Shown: positions 20,058 to 31,483, counted from the stretch's first letter. The stretch is 44,086 nucleotides of DNA from an uncultured Bacilli bacterium (GCA_947629475.1 CANRDV010000004.1:1-44086); one strand, 5' to 3'. Notes: generated by a model from the sequence alone, not told the origin. Numbers and translations are program-made.

Positions 20058-21389
20058 TTACTTATTTTTAAACTTTGTTAAAAAAGCAAATAAACTAGAT
20101 ATTAATCCAACTCCAAATGTTAAAAGACCAATTAACATTTCATTTTTCTTTAAGAAACCAACATTTTCTTCCTTTTTTTCTTCATTTTCTTCATTTTTAT
20201 CTGTTATAACAACTTCTTCTTCCTTAGAATCTTCATTTATTATCTTAAATTTATAAGTTAATTCTTCATTACCATTTTTAATAACTAAACTAACTACACT
20301 ACCATCTTTTAAATCTTCATTATCTAAAACTTCATAAGTAGCATTTTTATCAGTTAAAGAAACAGTAAAATTAAGAGTTGTTAAAGTAGTTTCTATATCA
20401 TATTCATAAACATCACTTTGAAATTCTAAATCAATTCCTTCAATTTCAATTTTTTCAACTAAATTTACTTTTTCTTTTCTAGTTATATTTAAACGATAAC
20501 TTTTTTCAGTTCCATCTTCTGCTGTTACTTGGATAGTAACTTTATTAAGTCCTTCATTTAAACTTATTTCTTTATTATAATTTGCTGTTGCTTTATCATT
20601 ATTAGGAATTGCTTCAATTGATACTTTATCAATATTATTTTCTACTTCAATATCATAACTTGTAATATTACTATTAAAGTTAAAATTAACATCTTTAATT
20701 GTTAAAGTTTTAAGAGTAGCATCATTATTTTTATAATCTGTTTTTTTTATTGTTATTTTATATGTTTTAATTTCTTCATTTTCAGCTTTAACTTTAAGTT
20801 CGATATTTGTAGTTTCTCCACTTAAACTAACAGCATTATTACCTATTCTTTCTCCATAACCTTGAATAAAACTTGCTTTGTTATCTTTTATAGTTGCAGT
20901 TATTTCAACAGATTTAGTACTATTAGGAACGAAAGCAGTATATTCAAATACATCATCTTTTAAATTTATTTCTTGTCCTCCAACTGTTAAACTTGATAAA
21001 CTACCATCATTACTTCTTGAGTCATTTTTTATAAATTTTAAAGTATATTCTTGTTTTTTATTAGTAGCCTTACTTAGAACTGTAATTTTAAATTCATTAA
21101 CACCTGGTTTAACTTCATAAGTTAAACTTCCATCCGTTGTAACTGTAAATTTATCTTTATCAAAAGGAGCACCAATTTGAACTTTTTCAACACTATCATC
21201 TACTTTGATTTCATAAACATATTTAGTTTTTGAAAATCCTTCAATACTTTGACCATCTAGCAAAATATCATTAAGATAGATTTCTTCTTCTAAAACATCT
21301 TCCGTTTTTGTATCTTCATCAACAGCATTAACAACTGGTATTACCATAAACAATAACATAATTCCCAATAATATTTTTTTTAATCTCAT
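20058..21389 (-). CDS. Exported protein with several cadherin-like (PF12733-type) beta-sandwich repeats and C-terminal TM anchor
   Basis: Signal peptide; repeated units of the type 'dgsLSSLTVGGQEINLkddvFEYTAFVPNSTKSVEITATIKD'; C-terminal KKNEMLIGLLTFGVGLISSLFAFLTKFKNK. Confidence 0.8.
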   Translation of the reverse strand: MRLKKILLGIMLLFMVIPVVNAVDEDTKTEDVLEEEIYLNDILLDGQSIEGFSKTKYVYEIKVDDSVEKVQIGAPFDKDKFTVTTDGSLTYEVKPGVNEFKITVLSKATNKKQEYTLKFIKNDSRSNDGSLSSLTVGGQEINLKDDVFEYTAFVPNSTKSVEITATIKDNKASFIQGYGERIGNNAVSLSGETTNIELKVKAENEEIKTYKITIKKTDYKNNDATLKTLTIKDVNFNFNSNITSYDIEVENNIDKVSIEAIPNNDKATANYNKEISLNEGLNKVTIQVTAEDGTEKSYRLNITRKEKVNLVEKIEIEGIDLEFQSDVYEYDIETTLTTLNFTVSLTDKNATYEVLDNEDLKDGSVVSLVIKNGNEELTYKFKIINEDSKEEEVVITDKNEENEEKKEENVGFLKKNEMLIGLLTFGVGLISSLFAFLTKFKNK

Positions 21390-21461
21390 AACTTCCCTCT
21401 ATTCTCTTTATACAATATATCATAAATTTCTTTAAAAATCTAGTCAAAAATGAAAAAAACT

Positions 21462-22739
21462 TTAGTTTTCTTCTTTAGGTAAAATCATTACTAAACTTCG
21501 ATTTGTTAAATCTAACTTTTTTAAAAATTTATTTATATTTTTTAAATCTATTTGTCTAATTAACTCAATTCTATTATCATATATTTTATCATATGAAATA
21601 ATATCACTATAAATATTATCTACTGTCATTTCAACACTATCAATCATTCTAATCTCACTTGCTATCCATACTTTTTTTATTCTTTCTAAATCTTTTTTAT
21701 TTATTTTTATATTTTCTAAAGTTTTATTTATTTCTTCGATTAAAATATCAGCTTTATCACTTTCCGCAGTTATATCAATAGTATAAAAATTATCATAAGA
21801 ATTTTTTTCTAAAAAGAAACCACTACTTAAACTTTGTAAAGTTACTTTTTCTTTAAATTCAGATGTTTGACCAAATAAATAACTAATCATAATTCCTAAA
21901 TACATACTAATATCAATATCATTTAAATCTTTAAAATTATCTTTACTAATCTTAATACTATATCTTATTTTAGGAACTTTAATATCCATATGTAATTCTT
22001 TATATTCACTTTTAACATCATTAGGTTCTGAAACTTTAAAATGTTTAACTTCTTTTTTAGAGTTAAAACTATTTAGTTTTTTATGATTTCTAATTAGTTT
22101 TTCAATCTCATAAGGATTAATATTACCTCCTATAACTAAGAACATTTCACTAGGATGATAAAAGTTATTATAGACATTATATAAATCTTCTTTAGTAATT
22201 TTAGAAACTTCTTCGATAGAACCTGCAATTTTTTCTCTTACAGGTAAATTATAAAATAAGTTTTTTCGCATTTCATCATCTAATACCCATTCTGGACTAT
22301 CATCATACATTTTTATTTCTTCATAAATTATTCCTTTTTCTTTTTCAACATTTTGGTCTGTAAAGTAAGGAGATAATATAAAGTCTAAAAAATAATTAAG
22401 ATTTTTTTCTATTTCATTAACACCCCATATATAATATCTTGTATTATCGAATGTTGTTGATGCATTAGTATTAACTCCACTTTTGGAAAAGAAAGCAAAA
22501 GGGTCTTCTCCATTTTCTTCTGCAAATATTTTATGTTCTAAGAAATGGGCTATTCCATAAGGAGTTTTAAAATGTCCTTCATTATTATCAAATTCAACAT
22601 CAATAGAACCATATTTTGTACCCAAAATAGCATAATAATTTTTTTTATCTTTAAAAGGTATTAAATAAACTCGAAAACCATTTTTTAAAGTAAAATAATA
22701 TATATCTTGGTCTAAATTATTATAATTAATTTTTTTCAT
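21462..22739 (-). CDS. M16 family zinc metallopeptidase (YmfH-like, active)
   Basis: GIAHFLEHKIF (HxxEH), GVNTNASTTFDNTRYYIWG. Confidence 0.9.
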   Translation of the reverse strand: MKKINYNNLDQDIYYFTLKNGFRVYLIPFKDKKNYYAILGTKYGSIDVEFDNNEGHFKTPYGIAHFLEHKIFAEENGEDPFAFFSKSGVNTNASTTFDNTRYYIWGVNEIEKNLNYFLDFILSPYFTDQNVEKEKGIIYEEIKMYDDSPEWVLDDEMRKNLFYNLPVREKIAGSIEEVSKITKEDLYNVYNNFYHPSEMFLVIGGNINPYEIEKLIRNHKKLNSFNSKKEVKHFKVSEPNDVKSEYKELHMDIKVPKIRYSIKISKDNFKDLNDIDISMYLGIMISYLFGQTSEFKEKVTLQSLSSGFFLEKNSYDNFYTIDITAESDKADILIEEINKTLENIKINKKDLERIKKVWIASEIRMIDSVEMTVDNIYSDIISYDKIYDNRIELIRQIDLKNINKFLKKLDLTNRSLVMILPKEEN

Positions 22740-23997
22740 TAGAAACCCCCTTTAATAGATAAACTGTATCTATATAAACTTTTTTAGATATTTCTATTAT
22801 ATCTTTTTTAGTAATAGTTTTAATTTCTTTAATTCTTTGCTCTAACTCATCTAAATTCATTAAATTTTTTAAATAATAATATTCTAAAATATCATCTATA
22901 TTATCATCTATTTCAGTTAGTAAACTTAAATATTCAATCCTTGCTCCTTCTAATAACTCATCTGATATTTCTTCTTTAGTCATCTTTTTCATAATTTCTT
23001 TAACTAGTTTTACTACTTTTTTATAGTTTTTATAACTAATTCCAGATTGAATTAACATTGTATTATCTGGTTTATTAATTGATGAACTAATATAATAAGC
23101 AAGAGAGTTTTTTTCTCTTATTTCTGTCATCAGTAAAGAATTAAATTCTCCTCCGAATATTAAATTATAAATATTTAAAACATATTTTCTTTCTTTTTCA
23201 GTTAATCCATAAAACTTACATCCTATAGCAAGTTTAGATTGTGAAAAACTACTATCTTCAATAATTTCTTTAATTTTTTTAGTAGGTTTTTCTTCTGGTA
23301 AATTAATATCTCCTTTATCTTTTTTAAGTGTCTTAAAATTAAGTTTTTTATTAACTATTTCTTTTATTTCTGAACTTTTTACATTACCAACTACATATAT
23401 ATCAACATCACTTGTTTTTAATAGTCCTTTATAATATTCATATATGTTTTTAGGAGTAATTGTTTCTAAATCATCAAGATATCCATATCCATGATAAGAA
23501 TAAGGTTTACCTTCTCCCATAATTTTAAACATTTCTGTATTAGCATAAATTTTTGAATCTTCTTTTAGAGTTTTAACCTCATTTTTTAAGTATTCATAAA
23601 CAATATTACAAACTGTTGCATCAAAACTCATATTTTTAACATTAGGATTAAATATAACTTCATGTAATAATTCAAAACTTTCTTCTAACATACCTTCCTC
23701 AGTATATTTAGGGTCAAGAAATGATAAATTAAAACATGTTAATAAGAAGTTTCCTCTTCTTTTGGTATAAGCCCCAATATATAAAGAATATAATTCTCCT
23801 GTTTTTAAAGCTAATTGTCTTCTAGTTGGATATTTTTTAGTTGACATCGTTAAATAATCTGTTAAAAAGTTATTTTTAGTTATATTTTCTTTCTTAAATT
23901 TATCTTTTAATATTACTTTAACACTTATAGTTCTAAACTTTGAAGTTTTTATTATATGTAGTTTTCCATATTTTAAATCAATTGTTTCTTCTTTCAT
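22726..23997 (-). CDS. M16 family peptidase-like protein (YmfF-like, lacks HxxEH)
   Basis: M16 fold sequence; overlaps the active M16 gene; no HxxEH motif. Confidence 0.85.
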   Translation of the reverse strand: MKEETIDLKYGKLHIIKTSKFRTISVKVILKDKFKKENITKNNFLTDYLTMSTKKYPTRRQLALKTGELYSLYIGAYTKRRGNFLLTCFNLSFLDPKYTEEGMLEESFELLHEVIFNPNVKNMSFDATVCNIVYEYLKNEVKTLKEDSKIYANTEMFKIMGEGKPYSYHGYGYLDDLETITPKNIYEYYKGLLKTSDVDIYVVGNVKSSEIKEIVNKKLNFKTLKKDKGDINLPEEKPTKKIKEIIEDSSFSQSKLAIGCKFYGLTEKERKYVLNIYNLIFGGEFNSLLMTEIREKNSLAYYISSSINKPDNTMLIQSGISYKNYKKVVKLVKEIMKKMTKEEISDELLEGARIEYLSLLTEIDDNIDDILEYYYLKNLMNLDELEQRIKEIKTITKKDIIEISKKVYIDTVYLLKGVSNEKN

Positions 23998-24060
23998 ATG
24001 ACCACCCTTATTATTATGTATATTTTTTTCTCTCTTATTAGCAAAAAGTAATTGATTTAA

Positions 24061-24261
24061 TCAATTACTACCCTTTTCTTTACAATAACCTTCTCCAGGT
24101 TTAGCTCCTTTAACATACTCTTCTCCAAGCATAGGACAAGATGACCTTGTCATAGCATCCTTTAAGTAACCTCCTAAAGAATTTACAAGAGCAATAATAA
24201 TAACTGATATAAGTGCTATTATAAGTACGTATTCAACAAGAGCCTGACCTTTTTTATTCAT
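24061..24261 (-). CDS. Flp/TadE-like small pilin-type protein
   Basis: 66 aa; KKGQALVEYVLIIALISVIIIALVNSLGG resembles Flp-type class III signal/pilin N-termini. Confidence 0.65.
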   Translation of the reverse strand: MNKKGQALVEYVLIIALISVIIIALVNSLGGYLKDAMTRSSCPMLGEEYVKGAKPGEGYCKEKGSN

Positions 24262-24338
24262 ATTCTCACCTTACCTTAAATACTTCTAATTAAATTTTAT
24301 CTTATTTAGGTTTATTAGTCAATATTATTTTTAAAATT

Positions 24339-26294
24339 TTAACTATTTATTGTTTCTTTATTTTTTAATATCTTAAAATAATTGGATTTTAAAACATCAT
24401 CATTTTTCTTTATTAAGTTATTTATTTTTTCACTAGTTTGGTTTATATAATCTAAAGTTGCATTTAATCCTTTAACTATTTCTCCATTAGCATTTACATA
24501 ACGTTTACCATCATACCATGTATAGTCATTGAAGAAAACAAGACCAGAATAAGAATCATCTAAAGCATCTTCTCCAATATAGTAATTTGGATGGGTATAT
24601 AAGTTAAATAGGTTTAATAGAGTTGGTAAAATATTTAATTGACTAGTTGTTTTTTTAACATCAACTCTTTTTAAATCACTACTCCAGATAAGTAAATCTG
24701 TATGATTAATTAAGTTAGTTTCTGTATCTTTATAAGAACTTAGAATAGTTTTATCACCTATGGTATAGACATAATGGTCAGCAAATAAGACAACAACAGT
24801 ATTATCATATAAACCTTTTTCTTTAAGGTTATCCATAAGTAATCCTATCATTTTATCTGTTTCACTTGCTTGAATTTTTAAACAATCAAGTTCACTTGGT
24901 TGATATTCTTCATCTAATATTTGTTCTTCTGTTAAAAGCATATTGCAAACTCCCCTATTCTTAGTAAATGGAGTATGAGCAGAATAAGTAATAATATAGG
25001 AAACAAAGTTTTTATTTAAAGGATTTTCCATATTAAATATTTTAGCATTAAATTCTTCATTTAAAATAAGTTCACTATCTAATTGATAATTTTTATTATC
25101 TTTATACATATCCATATCTTTAAGTCCATTATAAGAGTTATAACCAAAGTTTTTATAATTAACTCCTCTTGAATAATACTCACTAGAGTTCATATGAAAA
25201 GCATTAACTGTATAACCTACACTTTTAAATAAGTTAGGTAATGAATAATCAAAGTTATTTTTACTAAATGTATAAGCATTTTGATTATAACTATAAGGGG
25301 TTGCATAACCAGTATTAACCATAAATTCCGAATTAAAGGTTGAACCTCCTCCATTAACAAATGAATAATGGTCTAAGAAATTAATCGCATGACTTCTTAA
25401 ACTATTAAGGTTTGGCATTACCTCAGGTGTTGTTAAGAATTTATCAATACTTTCAAGTTGAACTAAGATTAAATTTTTACCTTCGAATAATCCTGTATAA
25501 CCATTTTTATGAGGAGTTTCAACTTCTGTAAATATTTCATCTAAGAAAGTTAAACTTTCTTCATCACCTTTATCTTCATTTCGAATAAATGTTACATATA
25601 AATTTCTAAAATTGTATTCAAATAAACCTACTAATTCCATACTTTTATTGTTATCATTGAAGGTATTATATACGTTTCTTCTGTTACCCCAAGCATTCCA
25701 TTCAAGGGTTGTTGTTGCACTTCCAAAAGTAACTGGTATCATTGAATGAAATACTACGAATAAAACAGATACAATTATTGCATATCTTAAATTGCTTTTT
25801 TTATTTTTATTAAAGTATTTAAAAGTTAAAGCCATAAAGATAACACTTATAATCATAACTAAATACATCCAAAGTTTTATATCTTTTAAAGTATCAAGTA
25901 AATATGAACTTCCTTCACTTGCGGCACTTAATACCGAAAAATCAAAAAATATCTTAAAATAAACATAATATAAATTATGAACTAAGAACATAACAAAAGA
26001 AAATCCAAAGAATAATCCATAGATAAGTTTACCATAAACATTTTTTAAATATTTTGTTAATAAAACAATAAATAAAATCCAAAGAATAGAAAATAAATTA
26101 GGTTCATAGGAAAAATATTCAATAAAACCAATTGAAGCTGTAGCAATTCTTGTTGATATATCTAAGATAAATAAAGATATAAACATAAACATATAACTTT
26201 TATTTAAAATAAAGAAATCTCGTACTTTATTACATAATTCTTTTAATTTTTCTTTATATTTAATAGTTTTTAATTTATTTATTAATTTTTTCAT
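24339..26294 (-). CDS. LTA synthase family sulfatase (lipoteichoic acid synthase-like)
   Basis: 5-TM N-terminus, NLILVQLESIDKFL, HYSFVNGGGSTFNSEFMVNTG, VVLFADHYVY. Confidence 0.9.
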   Translation of the reverse strand: MKKLINKLKTIKYKEKLKELCNKVRDFFILNKSYMFMFISLFILDISTRIATASIGFIEYFSYEPNLFSILWILFIVLLTKYLKNVYGKLIYGLFFGFSFVMFLVHNLYYVYFKIFFDFSVLSAASEGSSYLLDTLKDIKLWMYLVMIISVIFMALTFKYFNKNKKSNLRYAIIVSVLFVVFHSMIPVTFGSATTTLEWNAWGNRRNVYNTFNDNNKSMELVGLFEYNFRNLYVTFIRNEDKGDEESLTFLDEIFTEVETPHKNGYTGLFEGKNLILVQLESIDKFLTTPEVMPNLNSLRSHAINFLDHYSFVNGGGSTFNSEFMVNTGYATPYSYNQNAYTFSKNNFDYSLPNLFKSVGYTVNAFHMNSSEYYSRGVNYKNFGYNSYNGLKDMDMYKDNKNYQLDSELILNEEFNAKIFNMENPLNKNFVSYIITYSAHTPFTKNRGVCNMLLTEEQILDEEYQPSELDCLKIQASETDKMIGLLMDNLKEKGLYDNTVVVLFADHYVYTIGDKTILSSYKDTETNLINHTDLLIWSSDLKRVDVKKTTSQLNILPTLLNLFNLYTHPNYYIGEDALDDSYSGLVFFNDYTWYDGKRYVNANGEIVKGLNATLDYINQTSEKINNLIKKNDDVLKSNYFKILKNKETINS

Positions 26295-26386
26295 CTTTCA
26301 AACTCCATTCTAGAAAAATTATATCACATATTTTAACTTATTTTTAAGAAAAATACAAGTCTTTACATTAAATTTGTCAATTAAAT

Positions 26387-28768
26387 TTAAATTATTACTT
26401 TCTTTTCTTGTCCAAATTTTCTGGTTATAAATCTTAAAAATCTAAAGATAACATCATATGAGTAGAATGAGAAGATTATTAATAAAAAGGTAATTAAAGC
26501 AATTCTTAAATTCATACTACTTATATCAAAGAAAGAGTATTGGAAGAAAATTCCATAGATAAATGCTATTAATAAAACAGCAAATAAAGTTCCTCTTAAG
26601 AAATTAAATGGTTTAGATACATGATATAAATGAATAAATCCTGTTGTACCAGTAATTAAAACTGCAATTGAACTTACAATATTGTTATCTAAATTAAATG
26701 CATTTTTAAATAAAACAATAATTACAACATCTAAAAATACGGTTACTCCGGCTGGAATACTATTTTTAAATATTTTAAGGATAAAGTTTCCGGATACAAT
26801 ATTGGTATTTGGCTCTAAAGCTAAGATAAATGATGGTATTCCAATTGTACAACTAGTAATTAAAGTTAATTGAATGGGAATAAAGAAATACTCTGACCTT
26901 GTAAATAAACAGGTTAAGATTAAAAGAATTGTATAAATAGTTTTAACAAGTAATAACGATGAACTTCTTTCAATGTTATTAATAGTTCTTCTTCCCTCAG
27001 CAACAATCTCAGGCATAGATGCAAAGTTATTATCTAATAAAACTATTTGACTTACAGACCTTGCAGCATCACTTCCACTTGCCATAGCAATCGAACAATC
27101 GGCTTCTTTTAAAGCTAAAACATCATTTACTCCATCTCCTGTCATCGCAGTTATATATCCTTGTTTTTTAAGAGCTAAAATAATTTTTTTCTTAACCGCT
27201 GGGGTTACTCTTCCAAAGATATCATACTCATTAACAGCATTTTCAAAGTTCTCATCAGAAATTTCGGTAGCATCAATGGCTTTTAAATCTTCATTAAGTC
27301 CGGCTTTCTTAGCAATATTTAAAACGGTAATTGGATTATCACCAGAAATTAATTTAATTTTAACTCCTTGTTTTTTAAAGAAATTAAGGGTTGCCTTAGC
27401 TTCTTTTCTTATTTCATCTTCGATTAAAACAAATCCTAATAATTCAAGATTAGTTGGAGTATCTACTAGTTCTCCCTTGGTTTTAGCAACTGCCAAAATA
27501 CGATAATCTCTTTGATAGTCTTTAATTAAAGAATAGTCTCTTTCTAAAGCATTTTTAAAAACATATTCATAAGCTCCTATATAAAAAGACGCATCATCTT
27601 TAATCTCAACTGCTGAAAATTTTCTTTCTGATGAAAAGGCTATTTTATTTTTAACTTCAACATTCATATTCTCATTATATTTTTCCTTTAAGGCTTTAAA
27701 GGTTGGACTTTCATCATATAAACAACTAGTTATTTTATTTAATGCTTTACTTAAATCTCCTTTGGTGTAATTACCACTTGGGATAATATCATAGACTTTC
27801 ATATTCCCAGTTGTAATAGTTCCGGTTTTATCTAAACATATGACATTTACTCTTGATAAGGTTTCAATGCAATATAGTTGTTGAACTAAAACCTTATATT
27901 TACTTAGTCTAATGATACTTACTGCCATAACCGAACTTGTAAGAAGAACTAATCCTTCCGGTATCATTCCAATTAAAGCTGCAACTGTATTAATGATTGA
28001 ATCACTTATCGAATCCCCGATTACTAAATATTGATTACAAAATAAAGCTGCTCCAAGCGGAATAATCACAATTGATAAGACTTTAACAATTGCTTCAAAG
28101 GAGTTTAGAATAACGGAATTATTCTCTTTAATGTATTTGGCTTCACTTGAAATTGTATTAATATAATTATCATTTCCAACATGAATTACTTGAGAAGTAC
28201 AGTTACCTGAAACTATGAAACTTCCTGATAATAAGGTATCCCCTTCCCTTTTGATAATGGTATCAGATTCTCCAGTTATAAAGGATTCATTTACTTCAAC
28301 ACTACCTTCTCTAATAATAGAATCAACTACAACTTGATTACCATTTTTTAGTTTAATAATATCATCTAAAACTATTTGGTCATTTTCAATTACTATTTCT
28401 TTAGAATCTCTTAAAACGGTTGCTTTAGTACTTGAGATAACTGATAACTTATCAATTATTTTTTTAGAAATAATTTCTTGAATTGTACTAATAATAGTAT
28501 TACAAAAAATTACTCCCATGAATAAACAATTTTTAAGCGAATAAAAGATTCTGCCTGAGGCAATTCCTGCTAACATAATCGCAGCTCCTAAAAAGATATT
28601 CAAAAAATTAAAGTATGTAAAAACATTACCAGCAATTATTTGTTTAATAGTCTTAGTAACTGGTTGATTATTAAAGTTAAGTAAATTCTTAGCAACTCTT
28701 TCATTTACTTCACTACTTGTTAATCCTACTTTTATATCAGTTTTATTAGTTAATTTCTCATTTTCCAT
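26387..28768 (-). CDS. HAD-IC family cation-translocating P-type ATPase
   Basis: CLDKTGTITTGNM phosphorylation motif, ESFITGESD, TGDGVNDVLALKEADCSIAM. Confidence 0.95.
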   Translation of the reverse strand: MENEKLTNKTDIKVGLTSSEVNERVAKNLLNFNNQPVTKTIKQIIAGNVFTYFNFLNIFLGAAIMLAGIASGRIFYSLKNCLFMGVIFCNTIISTIQEIISKKIIDKLSVISSTKATVLRDSKEIVIENDQIVLDDIIKLKNGNQVVVDSIIREGSVEVNESFITGESDTIIKREGDTLLSGSFIVSGNCTSQVIHVGNDNYINTISSEAKYIKENNSVILNSFEAIVKVLSIVIIPLGAALFCNQYLVIGDSISDSIINTVAALIGMIPEGLVLLTSSVMAVSIIRLSKYKVLVQQLYCIETLSRVNVICLDKTGTITTGNMKVYDIIPSGNYTKGDLSKALNKITSCLYDESPTFKALKEKYNENMNVEVKNKIAFSSERKFSAVEIKDDASFYIGAYEYVFKNALERDYSLIKDYQRDYRILAVAKTKGELVDTPTNLELLGFVLIEDEIRKEAKATLNFFKKQGVKIKLISGDNPITVLNIAKKAGLNEDLKAIDATEISDENFENAVNEYDIFGRVTPAVKKKIILALKKQGYITAMTGDGVNDVLALKEADCSIAMASGSDAARSVSQIVLLDNNFASMPEIVAEGRRTINNIERSSSLLLVKTIYTILLILTCLFTRSEYFFIPIQLTLITSCTIGIPSFILALEPNTNIVSGNFILKIFKNSIPAGVTVFLDVVIIVLFKNAFNLDNNIVSSIAVLITGTTGFIHLYHVSKPFNFLRGTLFAVLLIAFIYGIFFQYSFFDISSMNLRIALITFLLIIFSFYSYDVIFRFLRFITRKFGQEKKVII

Positions 28769-28784
28769 AACGGCTCCTTTTTAT

Positions 28785-29996
28785 TTAATTATTTTTAATT
28801 ACATCATCAATACTACCTTTACTATTATGTTTAACTACTTCCCAATGCATTTTAGGATTAAGTAAAGCTAAAACTGCACTTACTATTCCACTAGCCATGA
28901 ATAATGAAAATAATAGTATAGCCGGAATTAATTTTGATATTTTTTTCTTATTGTAAAAACATAAAAACCAAGCTAAGAAGATAGTTCCAAGATAAGATAT
29001 GATACTAAATAGTAACATGATAACTATATTTCCACTTAAAATAGATATAACTACATTAATAATTGAAACTATTGCAAGTAATATTTGATAAATCGGACCA
29101 AATGCTAAAATAAAACTATCAATCGCATGTAAGTTATGATTTTTATGAAACCCTTTTCCTAAATCCTTTAAATATCTTTTTAAAACTTGGAGAGTTCCTA
29201 AATTCCATCTTTTTCTTTGTTTAATTGAAGGAATAAATTTATCTACTTGTTCATCATAAAAAATAGCTTTACTGGCAAACCCAATTTTAACATTATTAAT
29301 GGCACAAACTGCTGTTAACTCGATATCCTCTGTTAAAGTAGTAGTTTTAAAATTTATATTTTTAATTGTATCTTTTAAAATGACATATCCGGTTCCATTA
29401 AGGTTTGCACTTGCTTTAATCTTTTCTCTTGTTTCATAAAGAAATAAGTGTTGTAAATAATAGGAAATGGCATAACTTCCGGATAACCACGTATCATATA
29501 AGTTTTTAGTATCCCTAAATCCTTCTGCTACTTCATAACCATTTTCTAATTTGTTATTCATTTCTTTAAGAAAGTTCTTATCAACTACATTATCAGCATC
29601 AAAGATAGCATAACTATCAAATGAATTATCACTACTCCATTTTTCAAAAACATAATTTAAAACTTCTCCTTTGGTTTTAACATTTTCGACTTCTATTACT
29701 TTAGCACCAGCTTTTAAACTAACTTCTTTAGTTTTATCTGTACAATTATTACAAGCAATATAAATATCATACATATCATTTGGGTAATCTTGAGATTTTA
29801 AACTATCAATTAAATCGGCTATAACATTCTCTTCATTACGAGCTGCAACTATAATTCGAAAACGATGTTTAGGTTTAAATTTCTTTTCTTCTTTTTTCTT
29901 TAAAACAAGAGGAAAAATTCCAAAGATGACAAAATATAAACCATAGATAAAAAGAATAATATTTAAAACTAATGTTATAATACTTAATACTTCCAT
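28785..29996 (-). CDS. Family 2 glycosyltransferase, membrane-bound
   Basis: FRIIVAARNEENVIADLIDSLKSQDYP, FDADNVVDKNFLKEM, QRKRWNLGTLQ. Confidence 0.9.
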   Translation of the reverse strand: MEVLSIITLVLNIILFIYGLYFVIFGIFPLVLKKKEEKKFKPKHRFRIIVAARNEENVIADLIDSLKSQDYPNDMYDIYIACNNCTDKTKEVSLKAGAKVIEVENVKTKGEVLNYVFEKWSSDNSFDSYAIFDADNVVDKNFLKEMNNKLENGYEVAEGFRDTKNLYDTWLSGSYAISYYLQHLFLYETREKIKASANLNGTGYVILKDTIKNINFKTTTLTEDIELTAVCAINNVKIGFASKAIFYDEQVDKFIPSIKQRKRWNLGTLQVLKRYLKDLGKGFHKNHNLHAIDSFILAFGPIYQILLAIVSIINVVISILSGNIVIMLLFSIISYLGTIFLAWFLCFYNKKKISKLIPAILLFSLFMASGIVSAVLALLNPKMHWEVVKHNSKGSIDDVIKNN

Positions 29997-30000
29997 AATC

Positions 30001-31395
30001 TTATGCCTTTCTTCTTATCTTTTTAATAATACTATTTATAAATGGTTTATTTAAATAATATGTATAGAATAGTGCTACTATAAGTCCTACTATACAAAGT
30101 AAATAATTTTTAGTATAGTATAATAAAGTTACAAATAATAGAACAAACATATTTAAAAATAAGTATTTATCTCTTTTTAATACTATATATTTTCTTAATT
30201 TATAATTGCGATATAAAAATATTACAAAATAAGATGTTAAGGTTGCTATAACCGTTGCATATAAACCAATGTATCTAATTCCAACAAAGCCAACGACAAG
30301 ATTGATTAAAGTTGCAACAATCGTAGTCTTTGCTAGTATCTTCGTATCTTTATATGCTGAGAAGATACCACTACAGAAATTTGACATATTAGAAAAATAA
30401 ACAGATATAACCATAATTGGTATATAGAAATAGGCTTCCCGGTAGTTATTCTTAACTAAGATATTAAAGATAAATGGAAGACCTGCTATGATTAAAATTG
30501 AAACACATATAAGTAAATGTTTTAAATCAATATAGACACTATTATAGAAATCATCTTTATCTTTATTGTTCACAACTTTACTAGCTGATTCTTTCCAAGA
30601 GATATTAAAGTAACTATAACAGGTATTAATGATAGTTGGAAATCTATTACCTACCGAGTAAATTCCATTCTTCCCCTCTCCTAGATAATGAATAATCAAA
30701 AGTCTATCGGTTAAGGCAATAGCATTCCAAGAAATACTATTTGGAACAAGTGGCCAAGAGTATTTAACCATCTCTTTTACTTTCTTTCTATTTAAATATT
30801 TAAACTTAACAAGTTTATGCATCTTTAACTTAAATAAAAGCCACAAAGAAACACTAGTATTTGCAATAATATAAGACAAGAATAAACTTTCAAGTCCTAG
30901 TTTTAAAACACATATCATTATAATATTTAAAGCAATTGTAAAGAAACTTGATAGAAAACAAAAGATTGAATATATTTTAAATTTACTCATACCTCTTGCT
31001 GATGACCCAGCCAAAGCTGATAATAAACTTGCAAGAATATAAAAGATTAAGTAAATAGTATATGGATAGTCAACTATCGTTCCCACAATTAAAATCAAAA
31101 TACTCCAAACAATAAAACTAATAAGAGAAAATATGGTAGTAACTGAGAATACTTCACCTTTTTCATTATCCTTCTTAGCATCAATCAAAAATCTAAACAT
31201 TCCTTCATCCATTAATAAAGTAACACAAGGAATTAAGAAAATTGATATTGTATTCAAAAAATCATAAGCCCCATATTCACTAGTTGTAAGTAAACTTGTA
31301 TATAGGGGTAGTAATAAAAAACTAACTAACTGCGTACTAAATTTACCTATTGAAATAATAAGTGTATTTTTAATAAGTTCTTTTTTCTGGTTCAT
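30001..31395 (-). CDS. Oligosaccharide flippase (Wzx/MATE-like)
   Basis: 464 aa polytopic; LIKNTLIISIGKFSTQLVSFLLLPLYTSLLTTSEYGAYDF. Confidence 0.9.
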   Translation of the reverse strand: MNQKKELIKNTLIISIGKFSTQLVSFLLLPLYTSLLTTSEYGAYDFLNTISIFLIPCVTLLMDEGMFRFLIDAKKDNEKGEVFSVTTIFSLISFIVWSILILIVGTIVDYPYTIYLIFYILASLLSALAGSSARGMSKFKIYSIFCFLSSFFTIALNIIMICVLKLGLESLFLSYIIANTSVSLWLLFKLKMHKLVKFKYLNRKKVKEMVKYSWPLVPNSISWNAIALTDRLLIIHYLGEGKNGIYSVGNRFPTIINTCYSYFNISWKESASKVVNNKDKDDFYNSVYIDLKHLLICVSILIIAGLPFIFNILVKNNYREAYFYIPIMVISVYFSNMSNFCSGIFSAYKDTKILAKTTIVATLINLVVGFVGIRYIGLYATVIATLTSYFVIFLYRNYKLRKYIVLKRDKYLFLNMFVLLFVTLLYYTKNYLLCIVGLIVALFYTYYLNKPFINSIIKKIRRKA

Positions 31396-31483
31396 TTTAT
31401 CACTCTCTTAATAAGTATATCATGTAAACTCTAATAAGTAAATCAAAAATTCTTATTTTAATAGTCCAAAAATGTCAAAATAA

